Part shown: piece after piece, positions 1-8,722 of the stretch | How positions within the stretch are numbered: the stretch's first letter is position 1 | Layout: the number at the start of each line of letters is the position of its first letter | Source of the DNA: Streptomyces sp. ALI-76-A | Lineage (GTDB): Bacteria > Actinomycetota > Actinomycetes > Streptomycetales > Streptomycetaceae | Direction: 5' to 3' | Length of the DNA: 64,000 nucleotides | Assembly: GCF_030287445.1 (NCBI RefSeq) | Contig: NZ_JASVWB010000004.1 | Location: 124,001-188,000, forward strand | Made by a program: the position numbers and the translations under genes | The notes under the pieces: model-generated | What the model saw: only the letters and a program-made list of their open reading frames with translations | Databases searched by the model: none | What the model was told of the DNA's origin: nothing

Positions 1-1
1 C

Positions 2-1177
2 GCGGAGGGCCTGTACTCGGAACGGAGCGCCAACTACGCGGCCCACGTGTCCAACCCTTCGCTGCTCCTGCTGGCCGAAGTGCTCGGCCGCGCCGACCTG
101 CTGTACGCCGTCGAACGCAATCTCGCCACCACCCTGGACCTGATCAGGCCGGACGGCACGGTGGAGACCGTCCACTCGCGACGGCAGGACCAGAACCACC
201 CGTTCCCGCTGCAGCCCTACCTGCCGCACTACCGGCTGCTCGCGATCCGCACCGGCCGGGGCGACTTCGCCCGGGTGGCGCGGCTGGCGGCCGCCGGCGG
301 CATCGACGACCCCGACCTGCTCGCCGAGACCCTCCTCACCCCGGACCTGTGCCGCGCCCTGCCGGCCCCGGCCGCGGAGACACTTCCGCGCGACCGGTAC
401 CTCACCAGCGCACGCCTCGCCGCACGCGCCTCGGTTGACGCGCACACGGTGGTGTACGGCGGCTCCGACGTGCCCGTGCACCGGCGCGTCCGCTCGGGCC
501 TCGCCTGCAACCCCACCTTCCTGCGCCTGTTCGCCGGCAACGCCGTCCTCGACGCGGTCCGACTCTCGCGGGGATTCTTCGACCTGGGCCCGTTCCGCGC
601 CGCCGGCATGCGGCAGCTCGCCGACAACCGGTACCGGCTCACCGAAACCCTCACGGCCGCCTACTACCAGCCGCTCCCGACGGACCAGAGGCGGGACGAC
701 GGCGCCTACCGAATGGTGGACGAGGGACGCTTCTCGGCCGCGATGGCCTTCCCGGACCGGCCTCGGGACGAGGTCTCACACACGACCCGCGTCGAGGTGG
801 ACCTGAGGGAAGACGGTGCCGACCTGCGGATCGACATCAGCGGACCACGGGCCCCCTGGGCCCTCGAACTGACCTTCCGGCCGGGCGGCGTGCCAGAGGG
901 CGCCGTACCGATCGGCGACGGACGCTGGTGCCTGACGACCGGGCCGATGACCTACCGGGTCGGCGACGACGAGATCCGGATCGAGGCCGACGTCGAGGCA
1001 GGCGAACCGCTCGCCGGGCCGGACCGGATCGACGTACTGCGGTATGACCCGGGTCAGGACTACACCGTGGCGGGCGGCACCGACGCGACGACCGGGAACC
1101 GCGTGTACATCGGTGGAACCGGCCCGCACGCACTGACCGTCGCACTGCACGCCTGCCGGCCCGCACCCGTCGCGTGA
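2..1177 (+). CDS. Unrecognised protein, 5'-truncated by window edge
   Basis: The reading frame is open from base 2 and ends with TGA at 1175-1177, so the start lies upstream of the window; the GTG at 47 is internal. About 391 residues are visible. There are no membrane segments in this part. The first half is helix-rich (SNPSLLLLAEVLGRADLLYAVERN) and the last 150 residues look beta-rich, with alternating charged and hydrophobic residues. That arrangement resembles helical-toroid plus beta-sandwich enzymes such as heparinase-like lyases, but I do not recognise a catalytic motif. Function unassigned; the reality of the gene is well supported by codon use. Confidence 0.7.
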   Translation, partial: AEGLYSERSANYAAHVSNPSLLLLAEVLGRADLLYAVERNLATTLDLIRPDGTVETVHSRRQDQNHPFPLQPYLPHYRLLAIRTGRGDFARVARLAAAGGIDDPDLLAETLLTPDLCRALPAPAAETLPRDRYLTSARLAARASVDAHTVVYGGSDVPVHRRVRSGLACNPTFLRLFAGNAVLDAVRLSRGFFDLGPFRAAGMRQLADNRYRLTETLTAAYYQPLPTDQRRDDGAYRMVDEGRFSAAMAFPDRPRDEVSHTTRVEVDLREDGADLRIDISGPRAPWALELTFRPGGVPEGAVPIGDGRWCLTTGPMTYRVGDDEIRIEADVEAGEPLAGPDRIDVLRYDPGQDYTVAGGTDATTGNRVYIGGTGPHALTVALHACRPAPVA

Positions 1178-1741
1178 TCCCGACGGCCCACGGCAGGCCA
1201 CCTCAGACATGAAGGCCTGATCCCCGTGCACCTCCCTCACCGGCGCGGCCCGTTGCGCGACCTCGCGGACGCCCCGGAGGTGGCCGCGGTTGGTGCCGTA
1301 CGGCCGTCGTGGACGGCTCACGCGCCAGCGGGTGGGCGCCCGGTGGGAGGGTGCAACAGGCATACGGCAGACCCGAGTTGCGCCTCTTCGGGTTCGGACA
1401 GCCGGGATTGTCGTCGACTTCCACCCGCTCGCGCAGAGGGGCAGAGGGAAGGCCGGGCCGGCCCCGCCGCCGTTGTCGAAGCCGCCGCTGGTGAGGCGGG
1501 CGTCGATGCAGCGGGTGAGCGCCTCGCCGCCACTGGCCTGCCGTACGCCGAACTCAGCCCGGAGCAGGCCGTCTTGGCCCTCGCCGCCGACCCGCGCGGT
1601 CACGGCAACCCGGACCAGGGGTGGCGGCACCTAGCTTGTTCTTTTTCTTCCGGCCTCGAACGGTGTCTCGTGCTGAGTCGCTCACCTGAGGGTTTGCCGG
1701 ACGTGGGGGCGGCCTTCGTCTGATGCCGTGCTCCGACCAAG
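1178..1741. other. Gene-poor stretch with possible decayed coding
   Basis: There is no convincing intact gene in this 564-bp stretch. On the minus strand around 1630-1420 a frame reads protein-like sequence (for example RVAVTARVGGEG and ARLTSGGFDNGG) without a recognisable domain or a credible end, so it may be a relic. From about 1630 the base composition drops (TTGTTCTTTTTCTTCC), consistent with foreign DNA belonging to the transposase remnant that follows. Confidence 0.4.
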
Positions 1742-1765
1742 GTGCACGTGACCGAGACGAAGGCC
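1711..1765. repeat. 11-bp inverted repeat around transposase start
   Basis: GGCCTTCGTCT at 1711-1721 is the exact reverse complement of AGACGAAGGCC at 1755-1765. The arms bracket the likely GTG start at 1742. In transcripts this could sequester the start; alternatively it could be a binding or end sequence of the former mobile element. Confidence 0.5.
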
Positions 1766-1915
1766 GTGAGGGTGAGTCTGCTGCCTGATGTTGTGCGGAG
1801 GGATGCGTTCGCGGAAGCGTCTCGCCTCCGGGGCGAGTTCTACTCCTGCCTGACCAAGCGTTCGGATGCGCTGTTCGAACTGGCCGACGCGGTGCTGTGT
1901 GCGGATCGGGCCGCG
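1742..1915 (+). pseudogene. Transposase N-terminal remnant (DDE type)
   Basis: A GTG at 1742 opens a frame reading VSLLPDVVRRDAFAEASRL and then RGEFYSCLTKRSDALFELAD followed by AVLCAD. I recognise this as the amino end of a DDE-type transposase family common in Streptomyces (the ELADAVLCAD block is characteristic). After about residue 58 the expected sequence stops and the frame runs into unrelated proline/alanine-rich coding until 2014. Only roughly an eighth of the family length remains, so the element is dead. Its lower G+C compared with neighbours fits past insertion. The break lies close to the 3' end of the convergent kinase gene. Confidence 0.65.
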
Positions 1916-1962
1916 GCTGAGGGACGTCCGCACCGGGCAGGAGGCCGGGCGGCCCCGCCCGC

Positions 1963-2673
1963 TCATCCGCCGGCGTCCGCTCCGGCCGCTCCCGGTCCAC
2001 CGCCGGCACGGTGATGTCCGGCCGCGTCCGGCCACCCCCCGACCCCCCGCACCACCAGGTCGGCGCGGTCCCGCGTCGCGGCCACCAGCTCCGCGTTGCG
2101 CTCGTCCGTGCGCAGCACCCAGGTCACCGCCTCCTCATGGGTCTTGCCGAACTGCTTGTGGCGGGCGATCAGTTGACGCACGCGCTCGTCCTCGTCCGGT
2201 GCACAGAACCACACCTCGTCCAGCTCCGCCCGGACCTGCTCCCACGCCCCCGTGCCCAGCAGCAGGTAGTTGCCCTCCGTCACGACCAGCCGGGCGGTCG
2301 GCGGCACCGGGATCGCCCCCGCGATCGGCTGCTCCAACACCCGCTCGAAGCCGGGCGCGTACACGATGCCGTCGTCCGTCCGCTCACGCAGCCGCCGCAG
2401 CAGCGCCGCGTACCCCGCCGCGTCGAACGTGTCGGGCGCGCCCTTGCGGTCGCGCCGGCCGAGCCGGTCCAGCTCGACGTCCGCGAGGTGGAAGCCGTCC
2501 ATGGGGACATGGGCGACCCACGGGTCGCCGGCCCCGTTGAGCGCGCGCACCAGGTGCACGGCGAGCGTCGTCTTGCCCGCGCCGGGGCTGCCGGCGATGC
2601 CGAGGATCGCACGGCGCCCGGGGCGGGGCAGGGCGCGGGCGCGGGTGAGGAGGTCGTCGAAGGTCAGCGGCAC
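1963..2673 (-). CDS. P-loop nucleoside/sugar kinase family protein
   Basis: The 236-residue protein starts at GTG 2673 (VPLTFDDLLTRARAL). It carries a Walker A motif GSPGAGKTT near residue 27 and the pattern VPMDGFHLAD followed by KGAPDTFDAAGY, which is typical of the uridine-kinase/pantothenate-kinase-like branch that phosphorylates nucleosides or sugars such as fructose. The VVTEGNYLLLG segment is the usual strand after the lid region. The last ~30 residues (GVGGWPDAAGHHRAGGGPG and onward) are low-complexity and unlike the family's compact end, and they run toward the transposase relic, so the natural C-terminus may have been replaced. Substrate cannot be fixed from sequence. Confidence 0.8.
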   Translation of the reverse strand: MPLTFDDLLTRARALPRPGRRAILGIAGSPGAGKTTLAVHLVRALNGAGDPWVAHVPMDGFHLADVELDRLGRRDRKGAPDTFDAAGYAALLRRLRERTDDGIVYAPGFERVLEQPIAGAIPVPPTARLVVTEGNYLLLGTGAWEQVRAELDEVWFCAPDEDERVRQLIARHKQFGKTHEEAVTWVLRTDERNAELVAATRDRADLVVRGVGGWPDAAGHHRAGGGPGAAGADAGG

Positions 2674-2849
2674 ACAGCAGAGTGTGTCACCCGGCGCCGG
2701 GCACCGGAGCGGGACCGTCCGGGCGGACCGCCCGCCGCCCGCACGGCTGTCCCGCCGGCGCGCGAGGAAGGTGTGAATCCGCCGTGAAGTGCCCCCACTG
2801 TGGCGTGCGCCACTCACTGGACGCCGCCTCGTGGGGAACCGTGTCCTGT

Positions 2850-3587
2850 ATGACGCAGCTCGGTCTTCCCGCAGACATCCAGGCCTGCCTCTTCGACCTC
2901 GACGGTGTGGTCACCAGGACGGCCGTCGTGCACGCGGCCGCCTGGAAGGAGATGTTCGACGCGTTCCTGCGGGAACGCGAGGGCGAGCACTTCCGGCCGT
3001 TCACCGACGCCGACTACGACGAGTACGTCGACGGCCGCCCCCGCGCCGACGGCGTCCGCACCTTCCTCGCCTCCCGCGGCATCGAGCTGCCCGAGGGCAC
3101 ACCGGGCGACCCACCCGACGCGCCGACGGTCCACGGTCTGGGCAACCGCAAGAACGACCTGGTCCTGGAGAAGATCCGCACCGACGGGGTCGAGGCCTAC
3201 GACGGCACCCTGCGCTACCTCGCCGCGGTCCGCGCCAAGGGCCTGCGCACCGCGATCGTCTCCTCCAGCGCCAACTGCCGTGACGTGCTGCGCGCGGTGG
3301 GTGCCGAGGACCTCTTCGACGTACGGATCGACGGGGTGGTGGCCGCCGAGCGGCAACTGCCGGGCAAGCCGCGCCCCGACACCTTCCTGGCCGCCGCGAA
3401 GGACCTGGGTGTCGACGCCGCCCGCTGCGCCGTCTTCGAGGACGCCCTGGCCGGCATGGACGCGGGCCGCTCCGGACACTTCGGCCACGTCGTCGGCGTC
3501 GACCGGGTCGGACAGACCGACGCGCTGTACGCGCACGGCGCGGACGTGGTCGTGAAGGACCTCGCCGAACTGGGAGGCCCGGCGTGA
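2850..3587 (+). CDS. Beta-phosphoglucomutase-like HAD hydrolase
   Basis: The protein has 245 residues from ATG 2850. HAD motif 1 is FDLDGVVT (nucleophile Asp16, acid/base Asp18), motif 2 is IVSSSAN, motif 3 is the Lys of GKPRPD, and motif 4 is VFEDALAGMDAG. The helical cap between motifs 1 and 2 and the overall length fit the beta-phosphoglucomutase group, which converts beta-glucose 1-phosphate to glucose 6-phosphate. The stop overlaps the start of the GH65 gene (GTGATGATG around 3582-3589), so the two are translationally coupled. This is the usual partner of inverting GH65 phosphorylases, which release beta-glucose 1-phosphate. Confidence 0.9.
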   Translation: MTQLGLPADIQACLFDLDGVVTRTAVVHAAAWKEMFDAFLREREGEHFRPFTDADYDEYVDGRPRADGVRTFLASRGIELPEGTPGDPPDAPTVHGLGNRKNDLVLEKIRTDGVEAYDGTLRYLAAVRAKGLRTAIVSSSANCRDVLRAVGAEDLFDVRIDGVVAAERQLPGKPRPDTFLAAAKDLGVDAARCAVFEDALAGMDAGRSGHFGHVVGVDRVGQTDALYAHGADVVVKDLAELGGPA

Positions 3588-5941
3588 TGATCGCCCACCG
3601 GTCCTACACCGTCGAACCCTGGGCGGTGCGCGAGACCGATCTCAACCTCGACGTGCTCGCGCAGAGCGAGTCGGTGTTCGCCCTGTCCAACGGCCATGTC
3701 GGCTGGCGCGGCAACCTCGACGAGGGGGAACCGCACGGCCTGCCCGGCTCCTACCTCAACGGCGTGTACGAACTGCACCCGCTGCCGTACGCCGAGGCGG
3801 GCTACGGCTATCCGGAGTCCGGCCAGACCGTCATCAACGTCACCAACGGCAAGGTGCTCCGACTGCTGGTCGACGACGAGCCGTTCGACCTGCGCTACGG
3901 CCGTCTCGTCGCCCACGAACGCTGCCTGGACCTGCGCCGGGGCGTGCTGGAGCGCACCTGCGAGTGGATCTCGCCGGCCGGCTCCCGGGTGCGGGTGCGC
4001 TCGACGCGGCTGGTCTCCCTGACCCAGCGGGCGATCGCGGCCGTGGCGTACGAGGTCGAGCCCGTCGACAGCCGCACCCGCGTGGTGATCCAGTCGGAAC
4101 TCGTCGCCAACGAGAGCCTGCCCGAGCCGAACGGCGACCCGCGCGCCGCCCAGGGGCTGAAGTCGCCGCTGGCACCGGAGGAGGACTTCGCCTCCGGTGC
4201 CCGGCTGCGCCTGGTGCACCGCACCCGCCGCAGCGGCTTCCGGGTGGCGGTGGCCGCCGACCACGTGATCGACGGGCCGGAGCGGACCACGACCGGCAGC
4301 GAGAGCAACGTGGACGTGTCCCGGCTGACCGTCACCTCCGTCCTGGAACCAGGACAGCGGCTGCGCGTCGAGAAGTTCGTCGCCCACGGCTGGTCCGGCG
4401 CCCGCTCACGTCCCGCGATGAGCGACCAGGTCGAGGCCGCGCTGGCGGCGGCGGCGCACAGCGGCTGGCAGGGCCTGCTGGACGAACAGCGGGCGTACCT
4501 CGACGACTTCTGGGACCGCGCCGACGTCGAGGTCGACGGCGACGAGGAGATCCAGCAGGCCGTCCGCTTCGCCCTCTTCCACGTCCTGCAGGCCGGCGCC
4601 CGGGCCGAGCAACGAGCCATCCCCGCCAAGGGGTTGACCGGCTCCGGCTACGACGGCCACGCCTTCTGGGACACCGAGGCCTTCGTCCTGCCCCTGCTCA
4701 CCTACACCGCCCCCGACTCCGTCGCCGAGGCGCTGCGCTGGCGGCAGAACACCCTGCCCGCCGCCCGGGAACGCGCCCGCCAACTCGGCCTGAACGGCGC
4801 CGCGTTCCCCTGGCGGACCATCGAGGGCTCGGAGGGGTCCGCGTACTGGCCCGCCGGCACGGCCGCCTTCCACGTGAACGCCGCCATAGCGGACGCCGTG
4901 GTGCGCTACACGACGGCGACCGGCGACACCGCCTTCGAACGGGACACCGGCGTGGAACTGCTGGTGGAGACCGCCCGTCTGTGGCGTTCGCTCGGCCACC
5001 ACGACCACCACGGCGTCTTCCACATCGACGGCGTCACCGGCCCCGACGAGTACAGCGCGATCGCCGACGACAACACGTACACCAACCTCATGGCCCGGGC
5101 GAACCTGCTGGCCGCCGCCGAGGCCTGCGAGCGCCACGCCGAACAGGCCGTCCGTCTCGGCGTCGACGAGGAGGAGAGCGCCTCCTGGCGCGACGCCGCC
5201 GAGGCCGTGCACATCCCCTACAACCGCGAACTCGGCGTGCACGAGCAGCACGCCGGCTTCACCCGCCACCAGCGCTGGGACTTCGACGGCACCCGCCCCG
5301 ACCAGTACCCGCTGCTGCTGCACTTCCCCTACTTCGACCTGTACCGCAAACAGGTCGTCAAGCAGGCGGACCTGGTGCTGGCGATGTACATGTGCAGCGG
5401 CTGGTTCGAGGAGTTCCACGACGAGGAGCAGATCGCCCGCAACTTCGCCTACTACGAGCCGCTGACCGTACGGGACTCCTCGCTCTCGGCGTGCTGCCAG
5501 GCTGTCGTCGCCGCCCAGGCCGGGCATCTCGACCTCGCCTACGACTACACGGCCGAGGCGGCGCTGATGGACCTCGCCGACCTGGAGCACAACACCCGCG
5601 ACGGGCTGCACATCGCGTCCCTCGCCGGCACCTGGACGGCCCTGGTCGCGGGGTTCGGCGGCCTGCGCCGGGACGGCGGCTCACTGCGGTTCGCGCCCCG
5701 CCTGCCCGAGCGGTTCAGCCGTCTCGCCTTCACCCTCCAGATCCTCGGCCGGCGCCTGCGCGTGGAGATCGGCCCGGACAAGGCCACGTACACCCTGATG
5801 TCGGGCGATCCCCTGCGGATCCGGCACCACGGCACCGTCCTGACCGTGAACGGCGACGGCCCCGTCGTCCGGGAGATCCCGCGGCACACGCCCCGCCCGG
5901 CACCGCGGCAACCCCCGCACCGCGTTCCCAACGCCCGCTGA
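3584..5941 (+). CDS. GH65 disaccharide phosphorylase (kojibiose/maltose/trehalose type)
   Basis: The protein has 785 residues from ATG 3584, overlapping the stop of the HAD gene. It shows the GH65 order: an N-terminal beta-sandwich (residues ~1-270), a helical linker, then an (alpha/alpha)6 barrel with FWDTEAFVLPLL near residue 364 and the acid motif VTGPDEYS. The Glu of GPDEY (residue ~489) is the general acid of the family. There is no signal peptide, so it acts in the cytoplasm. Family knowledge says these enzymes use phosphate to split alpha-linked glucobioses to beta-glucose 1-phosphate, which fits the coupled phosphoglucomutase. The preferred disaccharide (kojibiose, nigerose, maltose or trehalose) cannot be read from motifs alone. 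Confidence 0.9.
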   Translation: MMIAHRSYTVEPWAVRETDLNLDVLAQSESVFALSNGHVGWRGNLDEGEPHGLPGSYLNGVYELHPLPYAEAGYGYPESGQTVINVTNGKVLRLLVDDEPFDLRYGRLVAHERCLDLRRGVLERTCEWISPAGSRVRVRSTRLVSLTQRAIAAVAYEVEPVDSRTRVVIQSELVANESLPEPNGDPRAAQGLKSPLAPEEDFASGARLRLVHRTRRSGFRVAVAADHVIDGPERTTTGSESNVDVSRLTVTSVLEPGQRLRVEKFVAHGWSGARSRPAMSDQVEAALAAAAHSGWQGLLDEQRAYLDDFWDRADVEVDGDEEIQQAVRFALFHVLQAGARAEQRAIPAKGLTGSGYDGHAFWDTEAFVLPLLTYTAPDSVAEALRWRQNTLPAARERARQLGLNGAAFPWRTIEGSEGSAYWPAGTAAFHVNAAIADAVVRYTTATGDTAFERDTGVELLVETARLWRSLGHHDHHGVFHIDGVTGPDEYSAIADDNTYTNLMARANLLAAAEACERHAEQAVRLGVDEEESASWRDAAEAVHIPYNRELGVHEQHAGFTRHQRWDFDGTRPDQYPLLLHFPYFDLYRKQVVKQADLVLAMYMCSGWFEEFHDEEQIARNFAYYEPLTVRDSSLSACCQAVVAAQAGHLDLAYDYTAEAALMDLADLEHNTRDGLHIASLAGTWTALVAGFGGLRRDGGSLRFAPRLPERFSRLAFTLQILGRRLRVEIGPDKATYTLMSGDPLRIRHHGTVLTVNGDGPVVREIPRHTPRPAPRQPPHRVPNAR

Positions 5942-6215
5942 CCGGACGGGAGGCCGGGCGGTGCGGCGGTGCGGCACGCCCTGCCCGCCGCCCCGCCGCG
6001 TTCCTGGCCGGCCCGGCCAGGGCCTCGCACGTCCCGGTGCCCGCCTGACCTGAGACGACTGCGCCGAGATGTCCGGCACCTGGCCGAATACCAGCCTGCG
6101 CATCTGCCCGTGGCGGGTTAATTTGAGCCTGTTTTTCCGTGTGTGCGATCTCGCTCCGGCGCGCCCGGCTGCGGGACTGAGACGCCCTACGACACGTAGG
6201 GGTGAGGGGTGGACG

Positions 6216-7703
6216 ATGGCGCAGGGCACGCACGCCATGCTCGTCGGTATGCGACGGCGCGAACCGGCGAGCGTGCCCGGCGCCTCGGGCCGGGCACGCG
6301 GCGCGTGGCCGCTCGCGGTCCTCGCCGGCGCCTTCACCCTCGCCCAGCTGGTCCTCGTCCGTCCCGGCATGGGCCTCGGCTGGGACGAGACGGTGTACGT
6401 CAGCCAGGTCGGCACCCAGGCCCCGGCGGCCTTCTTCAGCGCGCCGCGCGCCCGGGGCGTCTCCCTGCTGGTGGCGCCGATCGCGTCCTGGTCGACCTCC
6501 ACCGAACTGCTGCGCGTCCACCTCGCCCTGCTCTCCGGCCTCGGCCTGTACCTGGCCCTGCGGGTGTGGCGCGGACTGTTCCCGACCCGCGTCCTGACCC
6601 TGGCCGGCGCCTTCTTCGCCACTCTGTGGGTGACGCTCTACTACGGCCCGCAGGCCATGCCCAACTACTGGGTCGCCCTCGGCGCCCTGATCACCGTCGG
6701 CTGCTTCCTGCGGGTCCGCGCCGACCGCCTGGACCGAGCCGCCCTGTACGGCATCGCGGCGGGCGCCGCGCTCATGGCGTTGATGCGGCCCACCGACGCC
6801 GTGTGGGTCACGCTGCCGCTGCTCGTCCTGACGGCGGCGACCCGCCGGTGGCGGCCCGCGCTCGCGCTGCTCGGCGGACTCGTCGCGGGCGCGGCGGAGT
6901 GGGTGATCGAGGCGTACGTCAGCTACGGCGGCCTGGCACAGCGGCTGTCGGACGCCTCCGAGGTCCAGGGCGGACTCGGCTGGCACTTCGCCGTCGACGA
7001 CCAGATGCGCGGCCTGATCGGACGGACCCTGTGCCGCCCGTGCACCGGACCGATGCCCCACCCGGCGGTGATGGTCTGGTGGTTCGTCCTCCCGCTGCTG
7101 GCCGTTCTCGGCCTGCTGGTCGCGGTGCGGGCCCGGCGCACCGCGCGGACCCTGCTGCCGCTGGCCTGCGCCACGACGGCCGCCGTGCCCTACCTGTTCC
7201 TGATCGGCTACGCGGCTCCCCGCTTCCTCCAGCCCGCGTACGCCCTCCTCGCGATCCCCGTCGCCGACGCCCTGCTCCACCTCGTCCGCGCCCCGGACGG
7301 CCGGTGGCGCCCGGTGGCGGCGGCCCTGGTCGCCTTCGGCCTTGCGGCGCATCTGGCGGTGCAGTACGCGGTCCTGGACCGCACCGTCGACCGCACCACC
7401 GCCGACCGCCGCGACTGGGACCGCACCGCCGCCCGGCTGCACCGCCTGGGCGTGCGTCCGCCCTGCCTGCTCGCCGGACACGAGGCCATTCCCGTCGCCT
7501 ACTACACCGGCTGTTCCTCGGCGGCGACCCGCGGCAACAACGCCAACAGCAGCGCGGCGGACATCCGGCGCACCGCCGACCGGATCCCCACCGCCGCCCT
7601 CACCCGGCCCGGCGGCCCGCCACCCGGGTACGCCCGCGGCTGGGACACCCACCGCTCCGCCGGCATGGACCTCCACATCGCGCCGGCGCCGGCCGGTGAC
7701 TGA
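6216..7703 (+). CDS. Multi-pass membrane protein, GT-C glycosyltransferase-like
   Basis: The protein has 495 residues from ATG 6216, preceded by a GGGGTGAGGGG ribosome-binding region. About nine to eleven hydrophobic segments are visible. The first external loop holds GMGLGWDETVYVSQV; an acidic pair after the first helix is typical of GT-C lipid-linked sugar transferases such as ArnT/PMT relatives. A later loop has CRPCTGPMPHP. The tail after the last helix is hydrophilic. The next gene overlaps it by 8 bp. Likely a lipid-phosphate-sugar-dependent transferase of the envelope; the acceptor is unknown. Confidence 0.7.
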   Translation: MAQGTHAMLVGMRRREPASVPGASGRARGAWPLAVLAGAFTLAQLVLVRPGMGLGWDETVYVSQVGTQAPAAFFSAPRARGVSLLVAPIASWSTSTELLRVHLALLSGLGLYLALRVWRGLFPTRVLTLAGAFFATLWVTLYYGPQAMPNYWVALGALITVGCFLRVRADRLDRAALYGIAAGAALMALMRPTDAVWVTLPLLVLTAATRRWRPALALLGGLVAGAAEWVIEAYVSYGGLAQRLSDASEVQGGLGWHFAVDDQMRGLIGRTLCRPCTGPMPHPAVMVWWFVLPLLAVLGLLVAVRARRTARTLLPLACATTAAVPYLFLIGYAAPRFLQPAYALLAIPVADALLHLVRAPDGRWRPVAAALVAFGLAAHLAVQYAVLDRTVDRTTADRRDWDRTAARLHRLGVRPPCLLAGHEAIPVAYYTGCSSAATRGNNANSSAADIRRTADRIPTAALTRPGGPPPGYARGWDTHRSAGMDLHIAPAPAGD

Positions 7704-8649
7704 CCGCGTGACGACCGAGCGGGTCGCCGTCGCACCCACCCGGAAACGCGCCTACGGGCACACCGCCCTGTCCCTCGCCGTCCTGGTGGCCGCCGTCTGC
7801 CTGGCCCGGCGCCACTGGCCCGTGCTGGAGTCCGGCGCCCTGCGGCTGGCCGTCGCCGACCAGGGCTGGCTGCTCTTCGGCGCGGCCGCGACCGGGGCGA
7901 CCTGGCTGTGCGCGGCGCTCGCCCAGCAGGGCGCCGTCCCGCGGCGGCTACCCCCGGGACGCCTCGTGGCCGCCCAGTTCGCGGCCTCCGCCGCCAACCA
8001 CGTGCTGCCCGCCGGGCTCGGCGCGGGCCTGGTGAACCTGCGCTTCCTCATGCGCTGCGGCCTGCCGGCCGGGCGCGCGGTGACCGCCGTCGCGGTCAGG
8101 AGCACGGCCGGCGGGATCGTGCGGGTCGTCCTGATCGCCGTACTCGCCACCGCCTGCCCGGGCGTGCTGCGGATCCCGGACGGCTGGGCCGCGGGCGTGG
8201 CCGTCCTGGGGGCCGCCGGGTGCGCGCTCGTCCTGCTGGGCGGCCGGCGGTGGCCCCGGTGCCGGCAGGCGCTGGCCTCCGTGGCGGCGGACATCAGGGC
8301 CGTCCACGCGCGACCGCACCGGGCGGCGGCCCTGTGGGGCGGCTCGCTGGCGTTCGCCCTGCTGCACGCGCTCGTGCTGATCGCGGTCGCCCAGGCCGTC
8401 GCGCTGCCCCTGGCTCCGGGCCTGGTGGCGCTGCTGTACCTCGGCGCCAGCAGTGCCGCCGCGCTGCTGCCCACCCCGGGCGGCCTCGGCTCCCTCGACG
8501 CCGCGCTCGGCCTCGCCCTGGCCGCCGCCGGGGCGCCGGCCGCGGCGGCAGCCTCCGCCGTGCTCGGCTACCGGCTCCTGACCGTGTGGATCCCGCTGGT
8601 GCCGGGGCTGCTGGTGCTCGGGATCCTCGTGCGCCGCGAGGCGCTGTGA
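7696..8649 (+). CDS. Lysylphosphatidylglycerol-synthase-type membrane domain protein
   Basis: The protein has 317 residues from GTG 7696, overlapping the upstream stop by 8 bp (GTG 7708 is an alternative). It has about eight hydrophobic helices. The sequences AASAANHVLPAGLGAG and PTPGGLGSLDAALGLAL are hallmark blocks of the UPF0104/LPG-synthase transmembrane family, which includes the flippase half of MprF and the AglD-like proteins. There is no soluble synthase domain. Coupling to the GT-C-like gene suggests that both handle a lipid-linked substrate at the membrane. Confidence 0.75.
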   Translation: MTDRVTTERVAVAPTRKRAYGHTALSLAVLVAAVCLARRHWPVLESGALRLAVADQGWLLFGAAATGATWLCAALAQQGAVPRRLPPGRLVAAQFAASAANHVLPAGLGAGLVNLRFLMRCGLPAGRAVTAVAVRSTAGGIVRVVLIAVLATACPGVLRIPDGWAAGVAVLGAAGCALVLLGGRRWPRCRQALASVAADIRAVHARPHRAAALWGGSLAFALLHALVLIAVAQAVALPLAPGLVALLYLGASSAAALLPTPGGLGSLDAALGLALAAAGAPAAAAASAVLGYRLLTVWIPLVPGLLVLGILVRREAL

Positions 8650-8722
8650 CCGGCCGGCGTTTCGGGCGTGCCGGCATCTGGTAGGAGTCCGGTGGCCGGA
8701 CCGTGGGCGAGGGGGGAAGGGC

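Noticed and set aside
3964..6048. Very long + strand frame across the GH65 gene in a second frame
   Set aside because: It is arginine/proline-rich with no domain and overlaps the clearly coding GH65 frame; a GC-driven shadow.
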